Source: Malus domestica (Eukaryota; Streptophyta; Magnoliopsida; Rosales; Rosaceae). From it: a stretch of DNA of 64,000 bases. Location: NCBI RefSeq assembly GCF_042453785.1, contig NC_091661.1:31797501-31861500 (forward strand), in the 5' to 3' direction. The stretch's first letter is position 1, and the number at the start of each line of letters is the position of its first letter. The notes under the pieces were generated by a model. The model was not told where the DNA came from, did not search any database, and saw only the letters and a program-made list of their open reading frames with translations. Below, in pieces: positions 22,847 through 33,388 of this stretch. The translations under genes were made by a program, and so were the position numbers.

Positions 22847-25472
22847 GCCTGTCTCTCTAGTCTCTTGATAGCTCTCTCGTATTTAGAAGGCGATAAGTCA
22901 GACACGCGGCCTTACCAACGGGCCAATACCTTAACAGCTCTCTATATATCTGATGATGTCGAACTAGAGTGCAAAAGGCCGAAAACACTGCTCGATATAT
23001 ATAACTTCATCATAAACTACAAAATAAAATGACAAAAAAATTATGAAGTATTGAAACATAATGAAAACATGAGGAACAATAATATAATGTGTGTTCATTT
23101 AAGTATGTAACAAGTTTCTTACAATTTATTAAAAAAATAAAATGCAAAATGAAAGTGATATATTTTCTGTCTAAGTGAGTTGTGACCTAGGCAGGTCTCT
23201 AGGCAGTCTAGGCGAGCACCTCAGCAGGTCAATGTGTATTTTCTTAATTTTCAAACGTCTAAGCATTAATCAGGACAATGGCTAGCCGCTTGACGCCTAG
23301 GCGGTGCTAGGCGGAAATTTTTAAAATAGTGCCTAAACCTGATGACCTCTATGTACGTGATGGACCAAACTAAGTTGCAAAGCATTGGATACACTACCTT
23401 AATCAACTGGTCTCAATGACTCACTTTGTATTTGATTGATGATATCAATGTATGGAGAGAAGAATCAAACGACAATGCATGAAGTGAGAGTACGATTGAC
23501 TATTTGTACGGTGCGATGGTTCCCAAAACACATTGTTCCAAAGAGAGAAAGAAGGAAAGAAATGAATGGAAATGCACATAGGAAATGGAAAATCGAATTA
23601 GGTCAGTCTGTGTCCCTCACAGATGGGTACAGATGCCATATAGATATTCGTCGTTAGGAACCTCTCTGTGTCAATCAGTCACAGCCAATGCTACTACGCT
23701 CTCAGCCTTTGTACGTCGATGGCTCTTATCAGTGCCCTGCCCTTTTCTGACAGTGTGTGTTGTTAATCATGCAACAAGAATATCGAATACCAAACTATGA
23801 TAAAACATATCAGCTTTGATGCTTAATCAATAAATCCAACACTTCTCGAGAAGAACTATGCAACTAAGACACGATCATGACGTTGTTTTTTAGTTGGCGA
23901 CACGTTATTATGTGGGAAAGTTCAAACACATTGTATAGAGCTAAAGCTACTATGAGATATCGTCCAGGTAGCCTTTATTGAAAATCAAAACATAACACTT
24001 GTATTCCTTATTTTCTTCTTTTAATTAATTTGAATTTGATAACCAGTCCCTAAAAATTAAAGAAATACTTGAAAAAAAGAACACAACCAAACATGTTCGT
24101 GCGAAACATAGAAAAAAAACCAAAACAAAAAAGTTCCACAAATTCAATCTCATAAGTTGGTCAAACTGCTAGATATCTTGGAAATTACATAACTAGTTTC
24201 GATTGAATCACGAATGTCTCTTCATATGTGCAATTCTTAATTTCTTATATGAAATGATCATTCTGGTTGGGACCCACTTAGAGTATGTATTTAATATGAG
24301 CCATTGTAAACTCTTCGATTTTTCAGAAGATTTTCGTATCAGTTTTCTAGAGCGGTGATATTTGCACTCTCATATTTTTAGCTCTAAATTCATTTTATTT
24401 GTGTTCCTTAATTCATTTATAATTTATTTAATACGATGAGAAAAAAAAAATTGATATGCAGCTTAGTCCCTAAAACCTCTAATTTATTCAAACAAACTCA
24501 CTCACTAATTTTTCATGAACACTATTTTAATTTAATTCAAATGATACACTCCCAACAGAAAAAAAAATTGCGTTGTCATTTAATTAAACGGGAGTGCTTG
24601 CAACTTTTGTATTTAAATATTTTTAGTTCTTTAAATGACACATATCAATTCTTTTACATAAAAAACGAGGAAAGTTTCCACCAAATTCACTTAGTATGGA
24701 ATCCAAGCCATTGAATTTTGATCTAACGGCAACAGTTATTATAACTTTTAAATGGCCCCCTGTTTGTAGCAGTTGGATCAAATTTCAACGGTCCAGATCC
24801 AACTAGGTGGATTTGGTGGAAATGGATCCAGAGATGATCCCTTTCCAAAAAAGGATACCTTTCATGTTTTTGGCTATAAATTAATGGTGAAGGTCAGCTT
24901 GTGTAAAAAAAAAAAATAACACGAATCATGTGAAGAAGTGAAAATGTCCAAATACAAATATTAGTGCAAAAATCGTTAAAATTTCTCTTAATTTAAATTT
25001 CTAATGAGATATAATGAGCTCTCGCTAAAATTTTTATTGTGTTTCACAGAAAAACATGAAACTGCTAATGAATCAGGGAAGCATTTGTTCTTTTTCAAGA
25101 AAGTTTCAATAATTTTCTTTTTTCGCAAGTAAAAGTTTCGAGAAGCCAATCCCAAATGGGCCGTGAATAATTTTACTATTTTGGAAGAGCCCAAAACCTT
25201 TACCACTTGAACCTAATCAATAGACACACCAACTTTCTTAACTTGACAGGCCCATCTTGTACTATAATTTAAAAATCAAGCCCAAGTCCATATCACCTTC
25301 ATTCTTTGAGCTACGATCGGCCCGGCCCATTACAAGAATAAGTCCTAGGGTTTAACATTCTTATATATACATTTGACAAGAGGTTAGGGTTTCCTGCCTC
25401 GCCCAAATCACACTCACACACCAACCGGAGCCGCAGAGCGAGAGAGAGAGATAAACAACCAGAGCAGCGGAG
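22847..25472. other. intergenic spacer
   Basis: No gene recognised. Near 23185-23320 there is a patch of CTAGGCAG, CGCCTAGGCGG and TGCTAGGCGG repeats, typical of a dispersed plant repeat. The rest is AT-rich. The final 150 bases before 25473, including a GA run at 25438-25452, are probably the L9 promoter and 5' UTR. Confidence 0.6.
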
Positions 25473-26867
25473 ATGAAGACCATCCTCTCCTCCGAGACCA
25501 TGGACATCCCCGACGGTGTCAAGATCAAGGTCCACGCTAAGATGATCGAGGTCGAAGGTCCTCGCGGGAAGCTCATCCGCAACTTCAAGCACTTGAACTT
25601 GGACTTTCAGCTCGTCACCGACGAGGAGACCGGAAAGCGGAAGCTGAAGGTCGAGGCCTGGTTCGGCACCCGCAAAACCAGCGCCGCCATCCGCACCGCC
25701 CTCTCCCACGTCGGAAATCTCATCACCGGAGTCACCAAGGGGTACCGCTACAAGATGCGTTTCGTGTATGCTCATTTTCCCATCAATGCCTCCATCACTA
25801 ATGAGGCCAAGGCGATCGAGATCCGTAACTTTTTGGGTGAAAAGAAGGTACCTTTTTGCACCCTTTTGCCAGATTTTAACTGGGTTTGATTTGTTTTTGT
25901 GGTTATTGGAGTTTGATTGTTTGTTGTGCATTTTGGGTTTTGTTTGCTCAATGATTTGTTGCAACTGTTTGATTTGTGAAAGTCGATTTTGTATGTGAGA
26001 TTTCATTGCGATTGTAGGCTGAGATTTATGATTATTTTCCTGTTGATGTTGTCGAATTGCACTAACTGTGGTAACGGTAGGCTTTTTATTTCGGGTTTGG
26101 GTTTAGATTGGGCATGCTTGTCGTGATTACTTAATTTTTGTTCGACTGAATACTTGGTTACGTGTAATGCATAAGGCAACTTTAGATATTGTAGTCCACA
26201 CTGTCATCGGTGTAATTTAGTTCTTGAAGATGGCATATGTAATGTAGTCCCTGAATATAGCGTATCGACATTTTCCATGGCAATTGACACCAAAAGAATG
26301 AATCTTTCCTATTGTTGTTGTAGAATTGTGTCCGTTTCTGGTTATTGCTTGATTCGTGTTTTATGTTAAGTCCAAGGGGTAGTAGCCCGTACTCTTAATT
26401 TAGGTCCAATTAGGATTATACCATTTACATTCATTCTTCTGCTAGACTTTGGTGATTTTTGCCCTCTTTGAATGCAATAAGGTGTTGGCAATATTTCATG
26501 GGAATATAAAGAGCCGAATGACATGGTTATGAGAAATGAAAAGTTTGTGTCTGAATGCAGATTGCGGTTGTATATTATCAATGAATATGTCATAGGTTAG
26601 GTTAAACTGTTTTTACCTTTTAAACGTGAAACAACTTTTAGTATTTGGTAACGTTGTGCTTTCTAGTCTATTCGTCTTGATGATTTGTGTGCTTGCTCAA
26701 TCAGGTGAGAAAGGTGGATATGCTTGATGGTGTTTCCATCACCCGATCTGAGAAGGTCAAGGATGAGCTGATCTTGGATGGAAATGATATCGAGCTTGTT
26801 TCTCGGTCTTGTGCCCTGATCAACCAGGTCCCCCCCCTCTCTCCCCACTCTATTGATCTAGTTTTTA

Positions 26868-26900
<33 letters not shown>

Positions 26901-27063
26901 ATGCAGACATAATATTTATCATGTATAATGCTATGCTCACTTGCTGATAATGTACATATTGTATTTGTTTCGACAGAAATGCCATGTCAAGAACAAGGAT
27001 ATCAGGAAGTTTCTTGATGGTATCTATGTGAGCGAGAGGGGAACCATCCTTACAGATGAATGA
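25473..27063 (+). CDS. RPL9: 60S ribosomal protein L9 (uL6)
   Basis: Three exons (25473-25847, 26705-26827, 26977-27063) join in frame with GT..AG introns to 585 bases, 194 residues plus stop, the standard plant length. It opens [16 protein letters not shown] and contains [32 protein letters not shown] and IRNFLGEKK at the first junction. [10 protein letters not shown] starts exon 2, [14 protein letters not shown] starts exon 3, and the end is GTILTDE. The product is the uL6 protein of the cytosolic large ribosomal subunit, near the factor-binding region. Intron 1 is 857 bases and intron 2 has a CT microsatellite at 26873-26900. No defect was seen. Confidence 0.97.
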
Positions 27064-27994
27064 AGGGTGTTTGTTTTTGCGTACTTTCTGATGTAGTTTA
27101 ATTTCTTCATCGAATTGGCTAGTTATTCCTTTTGTTCGAGAGTTCGTGTGGACGACTATATAAGTTTGGTTGACTTTGTATTCGATAATTTTGTGTTGAA
27201 AAGTAATATTTCATTAGGTTTTGGTTTTCTGTTGGACCTAAATATATTGGGTGATAACTTTTGTTCCTTCACAAAGCATGAACTTGTTGACGAGCTCACA
27301 GAACCGAGCTCTGTGCAAGTTCCCAATCACGGGACCTCCCCACATACACAACCCGACCATCACTTGTTCATTTGGTAAATTTAGGTTTGATAAACTTCTT
27401 GATTCTAAATTTTTGTTTTTGAAACTAATGAGTACTAATGGCTATCGGTCGAGAAGACCAGCTGTTTCACAAGATTCGAAAGTCATTGATGAATTATTAC
27501 TGACGACGTCTTATTATTAAGTTGAGAATGACTTATATAGAACGAGTTTATAACTAGTGTAGTATTCTATATCAGTTAACTCAGGGTTAGATCGAGACAC
27601 ATGTGACGATGAATTTATTCCGTATAAGCAACTCTTCACAAAAGAGTGTCCCAAAATCGAAATATTTGTAGGACTTCACCCTTCCTCTTGATGCCAAAAA
27701 ACGAAAGCATGCACTAAGTAGTTATGCCTAATCAAAATATTTAGATGAATTATTGGTGCTATTATTTACTATACGTATATGCGATTTGTGCCCCTACCAA
27801 TATCTCGTTGATAATATTTCCTTTGTTTTATTGTTTATATGGTTTGGCGGTCTACAACAACGCGACAAAGAACTAAAAAAGAAAGATGGTGCTACTCATA
27901 CACCTTATTTTATCTCACATGCTTTGTTAATTTTTGTCATTTGATTATTTTCGATTTATTAGATCTGATGACCGAATTAAGAGGTATGCAGAAG

Positions 27995-28490
27995 ATAAAA
28001 AGAGCATGTGAATAGCACCACCAAAAAAAAAATGAAAGAAAAATTGGTGGCCGTGGAAGGAAGTTTGAGTAGAGGGAAAAGAACATAATTAAGCACCGAG
28101 AATTAAGAGGTATATAGAAGATAAAAGAGAGTTTTAACGAAAAGCTTACGGTACTGTTCACTTTAATGAAAAACCACATTTTTACATTAAAAAGTCAAAC
28201 CTGGTACTATTCATTTTACTCTTTATTTTATCCTTATGGTTAAAACTCAAAGTTTTCAAACCCTTTTCATTAGTTTTCCTAAGATAAAATGAGAATGCGA
28301 ATGTCACCGCCCAAAAAAAAAATGAATGAAAAATTGGTGGCCTAGTAAGGAAGTTTGAGTAGAGGGAAAAGAACATAATTAAGCACCAAGAATTAAGAGA
28401 TATACAAAAGATAAAATGAGAATGCGAATGACACCGCCAAAAAAAATGAATGAAAAATTGGTGGCTGTGGAAGGAAGTCTGAGCAGAGGG
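27995..28490. repeat. three-copy direct repeat interrupted by insertions
   Basis: The sequence with ACACCGCC or GCACCACC, then AAAAAATTGGTGGCC and GGAAGGAAG, starts near 27995, 28283 and 28410. Between copies 1 and 2 sits a MITE (28129-28280). In copy 3 the continuation AAAAGAACATAATTAAGCAC is displaced to 29057 by an insert. Confidence 0.8.
28129..28280. mobile_element. MITE, about 150 bp
   Basis: The ends GAGTTTTAACGAAAAGC and CTTTTCATTAGTTTTCC are imperfect inverted repeats. The interior with CTTACGGTACTGTTCACTTT and GTACTATTCATTTTAC matches a small DNA transposon family I recall as common in plant genomes. It interrupts a repeat whose second copy lacks it. Confidence 0.65.
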
Positions 28491-29058
28491 TCTTTTCTTT
28501 CTTCTCTCCCTGCTTCTACAGTTTTCTCTTCTCAATTTTCTCTCTGGTCTCCGCTGTTCCTCTCCTCTGGAAGGTTTCCCTCTTCCCTGCCTATCTTCGA
28601 TCCGGTTGTCAGCCATGTTTTCTGAGATTGTGTGTAGAGTTCCGGCCTCTGCTCCGGCTCGGGTGGTACAACCACCACCACTTTCTCTTTGTAATCTGTC
28701 AGTGACAGCGTTGTTCGTGGGTATCCGCGAATTTCAATCTGATAGTCGGCTTTGCTCTCTTGGCTGCCGATTATCCTTTGTCGATGGCTGTGCTCGTGCA
28801 ACAATTTGTGGTTGGAGATGGCATGGGTGGCGGCGTTGCTGGCCGGTGAAGGGGGCTCAGGCGGTGGACCTGTTTCAGAGGGTGGAGAAGGCTGTGGAAC
28901 TTTCTCGCGGAAGTTGTGTGGTGTTTGGGCCCTTCTTTTGTTGGGCTTTTTTCTGTTTTCCTTTAGTTTTTAGGCCTCTTTTGGTTGTATATCTTGTGTG
29001 TGTTGGGCCTTTGTTGTAAGTGTGTTTTTGTAATAAAATAAAGTTTCTCCCTTAAAAA
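28491..29058 (+). mobile_element. poly(A)-ended retroposon-like insert
   Basis: About 566 bases lie exactly between AGAGGG and AAAAGAACATAATT, which are adjacent in the two sister repeat copies. The insert ends with AATAAA (29032-29037) and then an A tract, so a reverse-transcribed polyadenylated RNA is likely. It starts with a CT-rich leader (28491-28560). An open frame of 137 codons (28606-29019) resembles no family I know. No clear target duplication is visible. Confidence 0.55.
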
Positions 29059-29244
29059 AAAAGAACATAATTAAGCACATCACATCCGTGGACCCAAAAG
29101 CCATCTCCATCGTAGCTGAAAAATTCTAGGTAGAAATGTCTCGCCGCAATAAAAAGAATAATTTTTTTTATATTCTCATAGATCCACTTGATTAACTATC
29201 ATAATCCTTCTCCATTTAGCCAAAGACAACTCTAGAAATATATA

Positions 29245-29463
29245 GGTTTGTTCGGAATTGCAATTAAAATGATTACAAGTGCTTTCAGAAAAAAAAAATG
29301 TTTTTGGTTTCAAAAGCATTTAATATACTTTCTAAAAGAAACATCAGTTATTTGTTTCTTACATGAAACCCTAAAGTGTTTTTTCAAAATTCACTTTCAT
29401 TTTTACTAAAAATTGATTCAAAAAACATTTTCAATCATTTTAAAAGTACTTTCAAACGAGTCC
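29245..29463. mobile_element. MITE, about 219 bp (family also at 42528 and 51998)
   Basis: The left end GGTTTGTTCGGAATTG and right end AGTACTTTCAAACGAGTCC are inverted repeats that continue inward to AATTAAAATGATT and AATCATTTTAAAA. Related copies lie at 42528-42755 and 51998-52205. Confidence 0.6.
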
Positions 29464-29936
29464 ATTTATAGAAAAGGGTGTGATATATATAATAGCTATC
29501 ATAATCCCACCACCCATTGATTGCTTTAGATTAATTTGGTAGTTTAATAGATTAAGGCACAATTTCGAAATTTGAACTTATCTAACGATAATTAATGAGA
29601 ATGATCATCACCGCAAAAATGCACCACGATGCGTTCTAATCAATTAGATTAACTTGTTTGCTTGTGTATCTTACCCGCATATTTGCCAGTATCTGTCAAT
29701 GATCGATCAATAATTAAACGAATGAAAAAGCCACCCATGTAGGCCTCCAATGTCCTTACGTACTTATCACAATAAGTGCTACTACTTCAAGCTTGTCCAC
29801 CCAAATGTTTCACTCACTTGTCTTCACCCTTCTAAGAGAGACGTGCTCGACCGAAGATTCCAACTTCGTGAGACGATTTCCGGCGACGTTCTGCACGGTG
29901 GAAACCTGATCGGAATACTTCTTTGCCGCCGCGGAA

Positions 29937-31982
29937 ATGGGTTGCTGCACCTACAAGTACTACTTCTTGTGGTTGACATGCTTGGCTTATCTTGTTCTTG
30001 TTCAAGGTAGTGAGAAGAAGCACCATTTTAATGGACCTGTTGTTAACGTGACGAAGCATCTCAATTTCCAAGATTTTAACTTTGTCAAAAACCCCAGAGT
30101 TTTGGAAGATGTAAGGCTCCTAGGCAGTGCCAAAATCTCAAGCTCATCGTCAGCCATACAAATCCCCGATGATCATGATCAGTACTCCGACGTCAACGGC
30201 GGCGATGATATCCATCATCTAAGACAGCAAGCAGGCCGAGCCCTCTACTCCTCTCCCATCCGACTCCTCGACCCTCACACTCAGTCTCCTGCTTCTTTTC
30301 AAACAACATTTTCTTTCCAATTCCACAACGGTTCTAATTTAAACGCTTCTGATCATGGTGGTAGTGGCCTCACCTTCATCATTGTCCCTGACGAGTTCAC
30401 TGTCGGAAGGCCTGGCCCGTGGCTCGCCATGCTTAACGACGCTTGCGAGGATGATTACAAGGCGGTTGCAGTCGAGTTTGACACCCGCCTCAACCCTGAA
30501 TTCGGAGACCCGAATGACAACCATGTTGGAATCAACTTGGGAACAATTGTCTCCACCGAAACAATCAACGCATCCGACGTTGGTGTATTTCTCAACGACG
30601 GCTCAGTCCACCGAGCGTGGATTAGCTACGATGGTCCGAACCGTTGGATGGAAATTCGTTTAGGATCAGAAGACAGTACTAATCACCCGCCACGAAAACC
30701 AATCTTCTCTGGCCCTCTGGATCTCTCACCATTTCTCAATGAGTACATGTTTGTCGGATTCTCTGCTTCAACGGGAAACCACACGCAAATCCACAGCGTC
30801 CTCTCGTGGAACTTCACCTCCACTAGTCAAGCTTTTCTCTGGATGCCGTCGATGGAAGCGTGCGAGAGTAACATAATTGTGACTGGCAGAGGAAGTAGTG
30901 CCGCGAGCGCTGAGCCTCGCGGGACTTTCTTAATCTTCATTGCTGTGGTGGTTTTGGCTCTGGCTGTGGTGGTTAGTCTGTACTATAGCGGCAGGCGCAA
31001 AACCACCGGAATATCAGACACTCCCGTTGTGTTGCCGGAGAAGACGCAGAGACCGAGGCCTCCGAACAAGCCTCGATACTTCACAATCTCCGAAATTTCC
31101 TTGGCTACTCAGTCCTTCAGCGAGTACGAAATTCTTGGTAGCGGCGAAAGAGGCGTGTACTATAGAGGGAAGCTTTTGAATGGTTGTCAAGTGGCTGTGA
31201 AGCGGTTTTCTTCTCTGTTTTTGAGCTCGGAAGGGCTAGATAGGCGGAGACTTTTCAAGGAAATAAAGGGGATTAGCCGGGTTAGGCATCCGAATCTGGT
31301 TCCAATCAGAGGGTGGTGTCAAGACAAGAAGGAAACCATGGTTGTGTATGAGTTTTTCCCCAATGGAAGCCTTGATAAATGGTTGTTTGGGGTGGGGGTC
31401 CTTCCGTGGACGCGGCGGTTCAAGGTTGTGAAAGATGTGGCTGACGCCCTCAGTTTCCTGCACTCCAAGCAATTATCCCACAAGAACTTGAAGACAACTA
31501 GTGTCTTTCTTGACGTCAGTTTCCGGGCTGTTTTAGGCGATTTCGGGTTTGTGCTAAGTGGTGCAGAATCAAGAAGGTTTGAGTCCGCAGTGAGCCAAAG
31601 TGCGGATGTTTTCGAGTTTGGTCTGTTTGTGTTGGAAGTGGTCGGTGGGAGGCCGCGATTGGAGGCGGATTCGGGGCCATTGGAGGAGAGGGATCTGTTG
31701 GATTTTGCATGGAGAATGCATGAGATTGATGAGATGGTGAGGGTAGTGGATAAGAGGATGGGCACTGTGATAAATTTGGAGCAAGCAATTAGGGTTATGC
31801 AAATAGGGTTGCTCTGCACTCTGAATGCGACCAAAGGTAGGCCTTGCATGGAGGAAGTGGTGGAGTTTCTTTGCATGGAGAGACAAATCCCCGAGTTGCC
31901 GCCGAGTCGGCCGGTTTCTCTCTTCCCTTACAGCAGCACCGGCGCCCTTTGCACTGGTTATTCCTGTGCTTCTTTCAAATGA
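29937..31982 (+). CDS. L-type lectin-domain receptor-like kinase, predicted pseudokinase
   Basis: A single intronless ORF of 681 residues. In order: signal peptide (1-24, WLTCLAYLVLVQG); legume-lectin domain (about 30-310) with AVEFDTRLN and NHVGINLG metal-site segments and several N-glycosylation sites; a transmembrane helix (about 330-351); a kinase-like domain (about 395-655). Subdomain features are GSGERGVYYRG at 401, the ATP-contacting Lys in VAVKRF (422), HKNLK at 515-519 instead of HRDxK, Ser at 522 where the metal-binding Asn is normal, and DFG at 535-537. Only 22 residues separate DFG from the DVFEFG Asp (557). The APE-containing activation segment, usually about 40 residues, is missing. 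It resembles LecRK clade VIII. I infer a plasma-membrane carbohydrate or ligand receptor that signals without its own phosphotransfer. Confidence 0.92.
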   Translation: MGCCTYKYYFLWLTCLAYLVLVQGSEKKHHFNGPVVNVTKHLNFQDFNFVKNPRVLEDVRLLGSAKISSSSSAIQIPDDHDQYSDVNGGDDIHHLRQQAGRALYSSPIRLLDPHTQSPASFQTTFSFQFHNGSNLNASDHGGSGLTFIIVPDEFTVGRPGPWLAMLNDACEDDYKAVAVEFDTRLNPEFGDPNDNHVGINLGTIVSTETINASDVGVFLNDGSVHRAWISYDGPNRWMEIRLGSEDSTNHPPRKPIFSGPLDLSPFLNEYMFVGFSASTGNHTQIHSVLSWNFTSTSQAFLWMPSMEACESNIIVTGRGSSAASAEPRGTFLIFIAVVVLALAVVVSLYYSGRRKTTGISDTPVVLPEKTQRPRPPNKPRYFTISEISLATQSFSEYEILGSGERGVYYRGKLLNGCQVAVKRFSSLFLSSEGLDRRRLFKEIKGISRVRHPNLVPIRGWCQDKKETMVVYEFFPNGSLDKWLFGVGVLPWTRRFKVVKDVADALSFLHSKQLSHKNLKTTSVFLDVSFRAVLGDFGFVLSGAESRRFESAVSQSADVFEFGLFVLEVVGGRPRLEADSGPLEERDLLDFAWRMHEIDEMVRVVDKRMGTVINLEQAIRVMQIGLLCTLNATKGRPCMEEVVEFLCMERQIPELPPSRPVSLFPYSSTGALCTGYSCASFK

Positions 31983-32030
31983 AATTGCAAATGTGAAACC
32001 AATTAGCAATATTATGTGCTTCATTCATAT

Positions 32031-32200
32031 TAGGAGGTCGCACTTGGTGCGATGGCAAGTGCCTTCGCCCATGAGTGGCAGGTCTCGGGTTCGAGACTTG
32101 GGAGCAGCCTCTCCATAAATGGGGGTAAGGCTAGCCGACATTCACCTTTCCCAGACCCTGCGTAAAGCGGGAGCCTTGTGCACTGGGTACGACCTTTTTT
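32031..32200 (+). mobile_element. tRNA-derived SINE (Au-like)
   Basis: 170 bases with a pol III box A-like segment (TGGTGCGATGGCAAGTGCC, from about 32045) and box B (GGTTCGAGACT, 32088-32098). The body contains GGGAGCAGCCTCTCC and GCGGGAGCCTTGTGCACTGG and ends in a short T tract. It is flanked by the 8-bp duplication ATTCATAT (32023-32030 and 32201-32208). This matches the Au SINE family of flowering plants as I know it. It inserted just downstream of the lectin kinase stop codon. Confidence 0.9.
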
Positions 32201-32208
32201 ATTCATAT

Positions 32209-33388
32209 ATGTAGTCAATATGTTTTGTAAGGCACACACAATTGCAATTGGCGCAAAATCGAGCACATTAATGTTCTAGGATTCATACAGCCGACTGTAT
32301 TTAGTGGAATAAAACTTGGTTGTTGTTATTATAATTGCTGGTCTATTAGTATGGATGTGATAAGATGTGCTAATTAGATTTTTGAGTTTGGAAGAGTTGA
32401 GCTGCAATGTGCAACCCCATCTATGCCAATTGCCAATCTTGAGCAATAATGTTGCTACGATGATAGGAGAGATACCACCATCGTGACAGCATATGATTGG
32501 TTTAAGATACCATCAACGTTGTATCTTTTGCTAGTCCTCTCTTTCTCCTTTCTCCCTCCTCCCTCCTCCTTCGTTCCCCCAACCTTTAACAGTTACGGTC
32601 TTCCCCGCAAAGTTCTCAATCAATGCTCCAACACGTTTCATCGGCTCTCTACTTTCCTTGTCTAGATCATTAACAAACATTCCATCTCTATTTTTGCAGA
32701 CTAGGTTTTGCTTGTTGATCTAAATTTTTTGCTGCAATCGGTTGTATTGTATAATTATTGAAGTAACAAAGCTTAGTCCTTAAGAAGCTCTCAATCAACG
32801 CTCTTACACGATTTAAGCTTTGCTACAAGCGTTGATTGAGAGCTTCGTGTGGAAGACCCGTCCAACAAAACCAGCCTAATAATGATGATTAAACAAGTAG
32901 AAGTACTAGTGACACTCTCTTCTTTTGAGACTTTTTATAAATTCTTTATCACATCACAGTTTAACATCACTTCTGTATCAATAAAATACTCTACCAAAAA
33001 CATGATGTGATAAAAATTATATAGAAAGTACCACTTTGAGAGTACGTTACATTTCTCTTGGACAAAACATTAGATTAGGATTAATCGTGTTGTTAATAGT
33101 AATACTAATACTGTTGGCGAAGCAAATTTTCAGGTAAATACCGCAATTAATTACATTTACATGTCAAAACGAAAAGTAAACAAAATAAAAAGAGATGAAA
33201 ATAGCGGAATTGTTCTTGGAGAGCAAGAAAATAAGAAAGATGGGAAAGAGTAGTTAGATTTGATCCTCCAACAAGACAAGGGCTTTATAAAACCCTTCGC
33301 CTTCGTCTTCGTCTTTGTCTTCGCCTCTGTAAAGCCCTCCATTGAAATTCTTACTTCCGCCACAGAAATCCGCCCAAGAGCCAAGAAG
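32209..33388. other. intergenic spacer with an inverted repeat; promoter of the stomatin-like gene
   Basis: No protein gene recognised. It contains the hairpin listed at 32597-32858. The last 150 bases before 33389, including CTTCGTCTTCGTCTTTGTCTTCG (33301-33323), are likely 5' UTR of the next gene. Confidence 0.55.
32597..32858. repeat. inverted repeat with hairpin potential, three related arms
   Basis: 32784-32802 and 32828-32846 are perfect 19-base inverted repeats (GAAGCTCTCAATCAACGCT) with a 25-base loop. A third related segment at 32597-32627 pairs with 32828-32858 at 26 of 31 positions. One right arm can therefore pair with two alternative left arms. A microRNA-like or siRNA hairpin, or a foldback transposon remnant, would explain it. 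I do not recognise a known microRNA. Confidence 0.6.

Larger units (their letters stand above)
27064..29936. other. intergenic region built of repeats and small insertions
   Basis: No host gene recognised. It contains three copies of a repeat (27995-28480), a MITE, a poly(A)-ended insert and a second MITE, each listed separately. From 29470 to 29936 the sequence is the 5' flank of the lectin receptor kinase gene. Confidence 0.6.

Noticed and set aside
23170-23330. Possible structured RNA in the CTAGGCGG-rich patch
   Set aside because: It resembles a dispersed plant repeat; no clear stem arrangement or boundaries.
25311-26006. Minus-strand ORF of 231 codons over the L9 first exon
   Set aside because: Shadow of a GC-rich conserved exon on the plus strand; L9 family motifs settle the strand.
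31319-32024. Minus-strand ORFs opposite the lectin kinase
   Set aside because: Antisense shadows of the kinase coding sequence with no recognisable domain.
32031-32200. tRNA gene
   Set aside because: Box A and B are present, but the sequence cannot fold into a full cloverleaf, is 170 bases long and has a target duplication, so it is a SINE.
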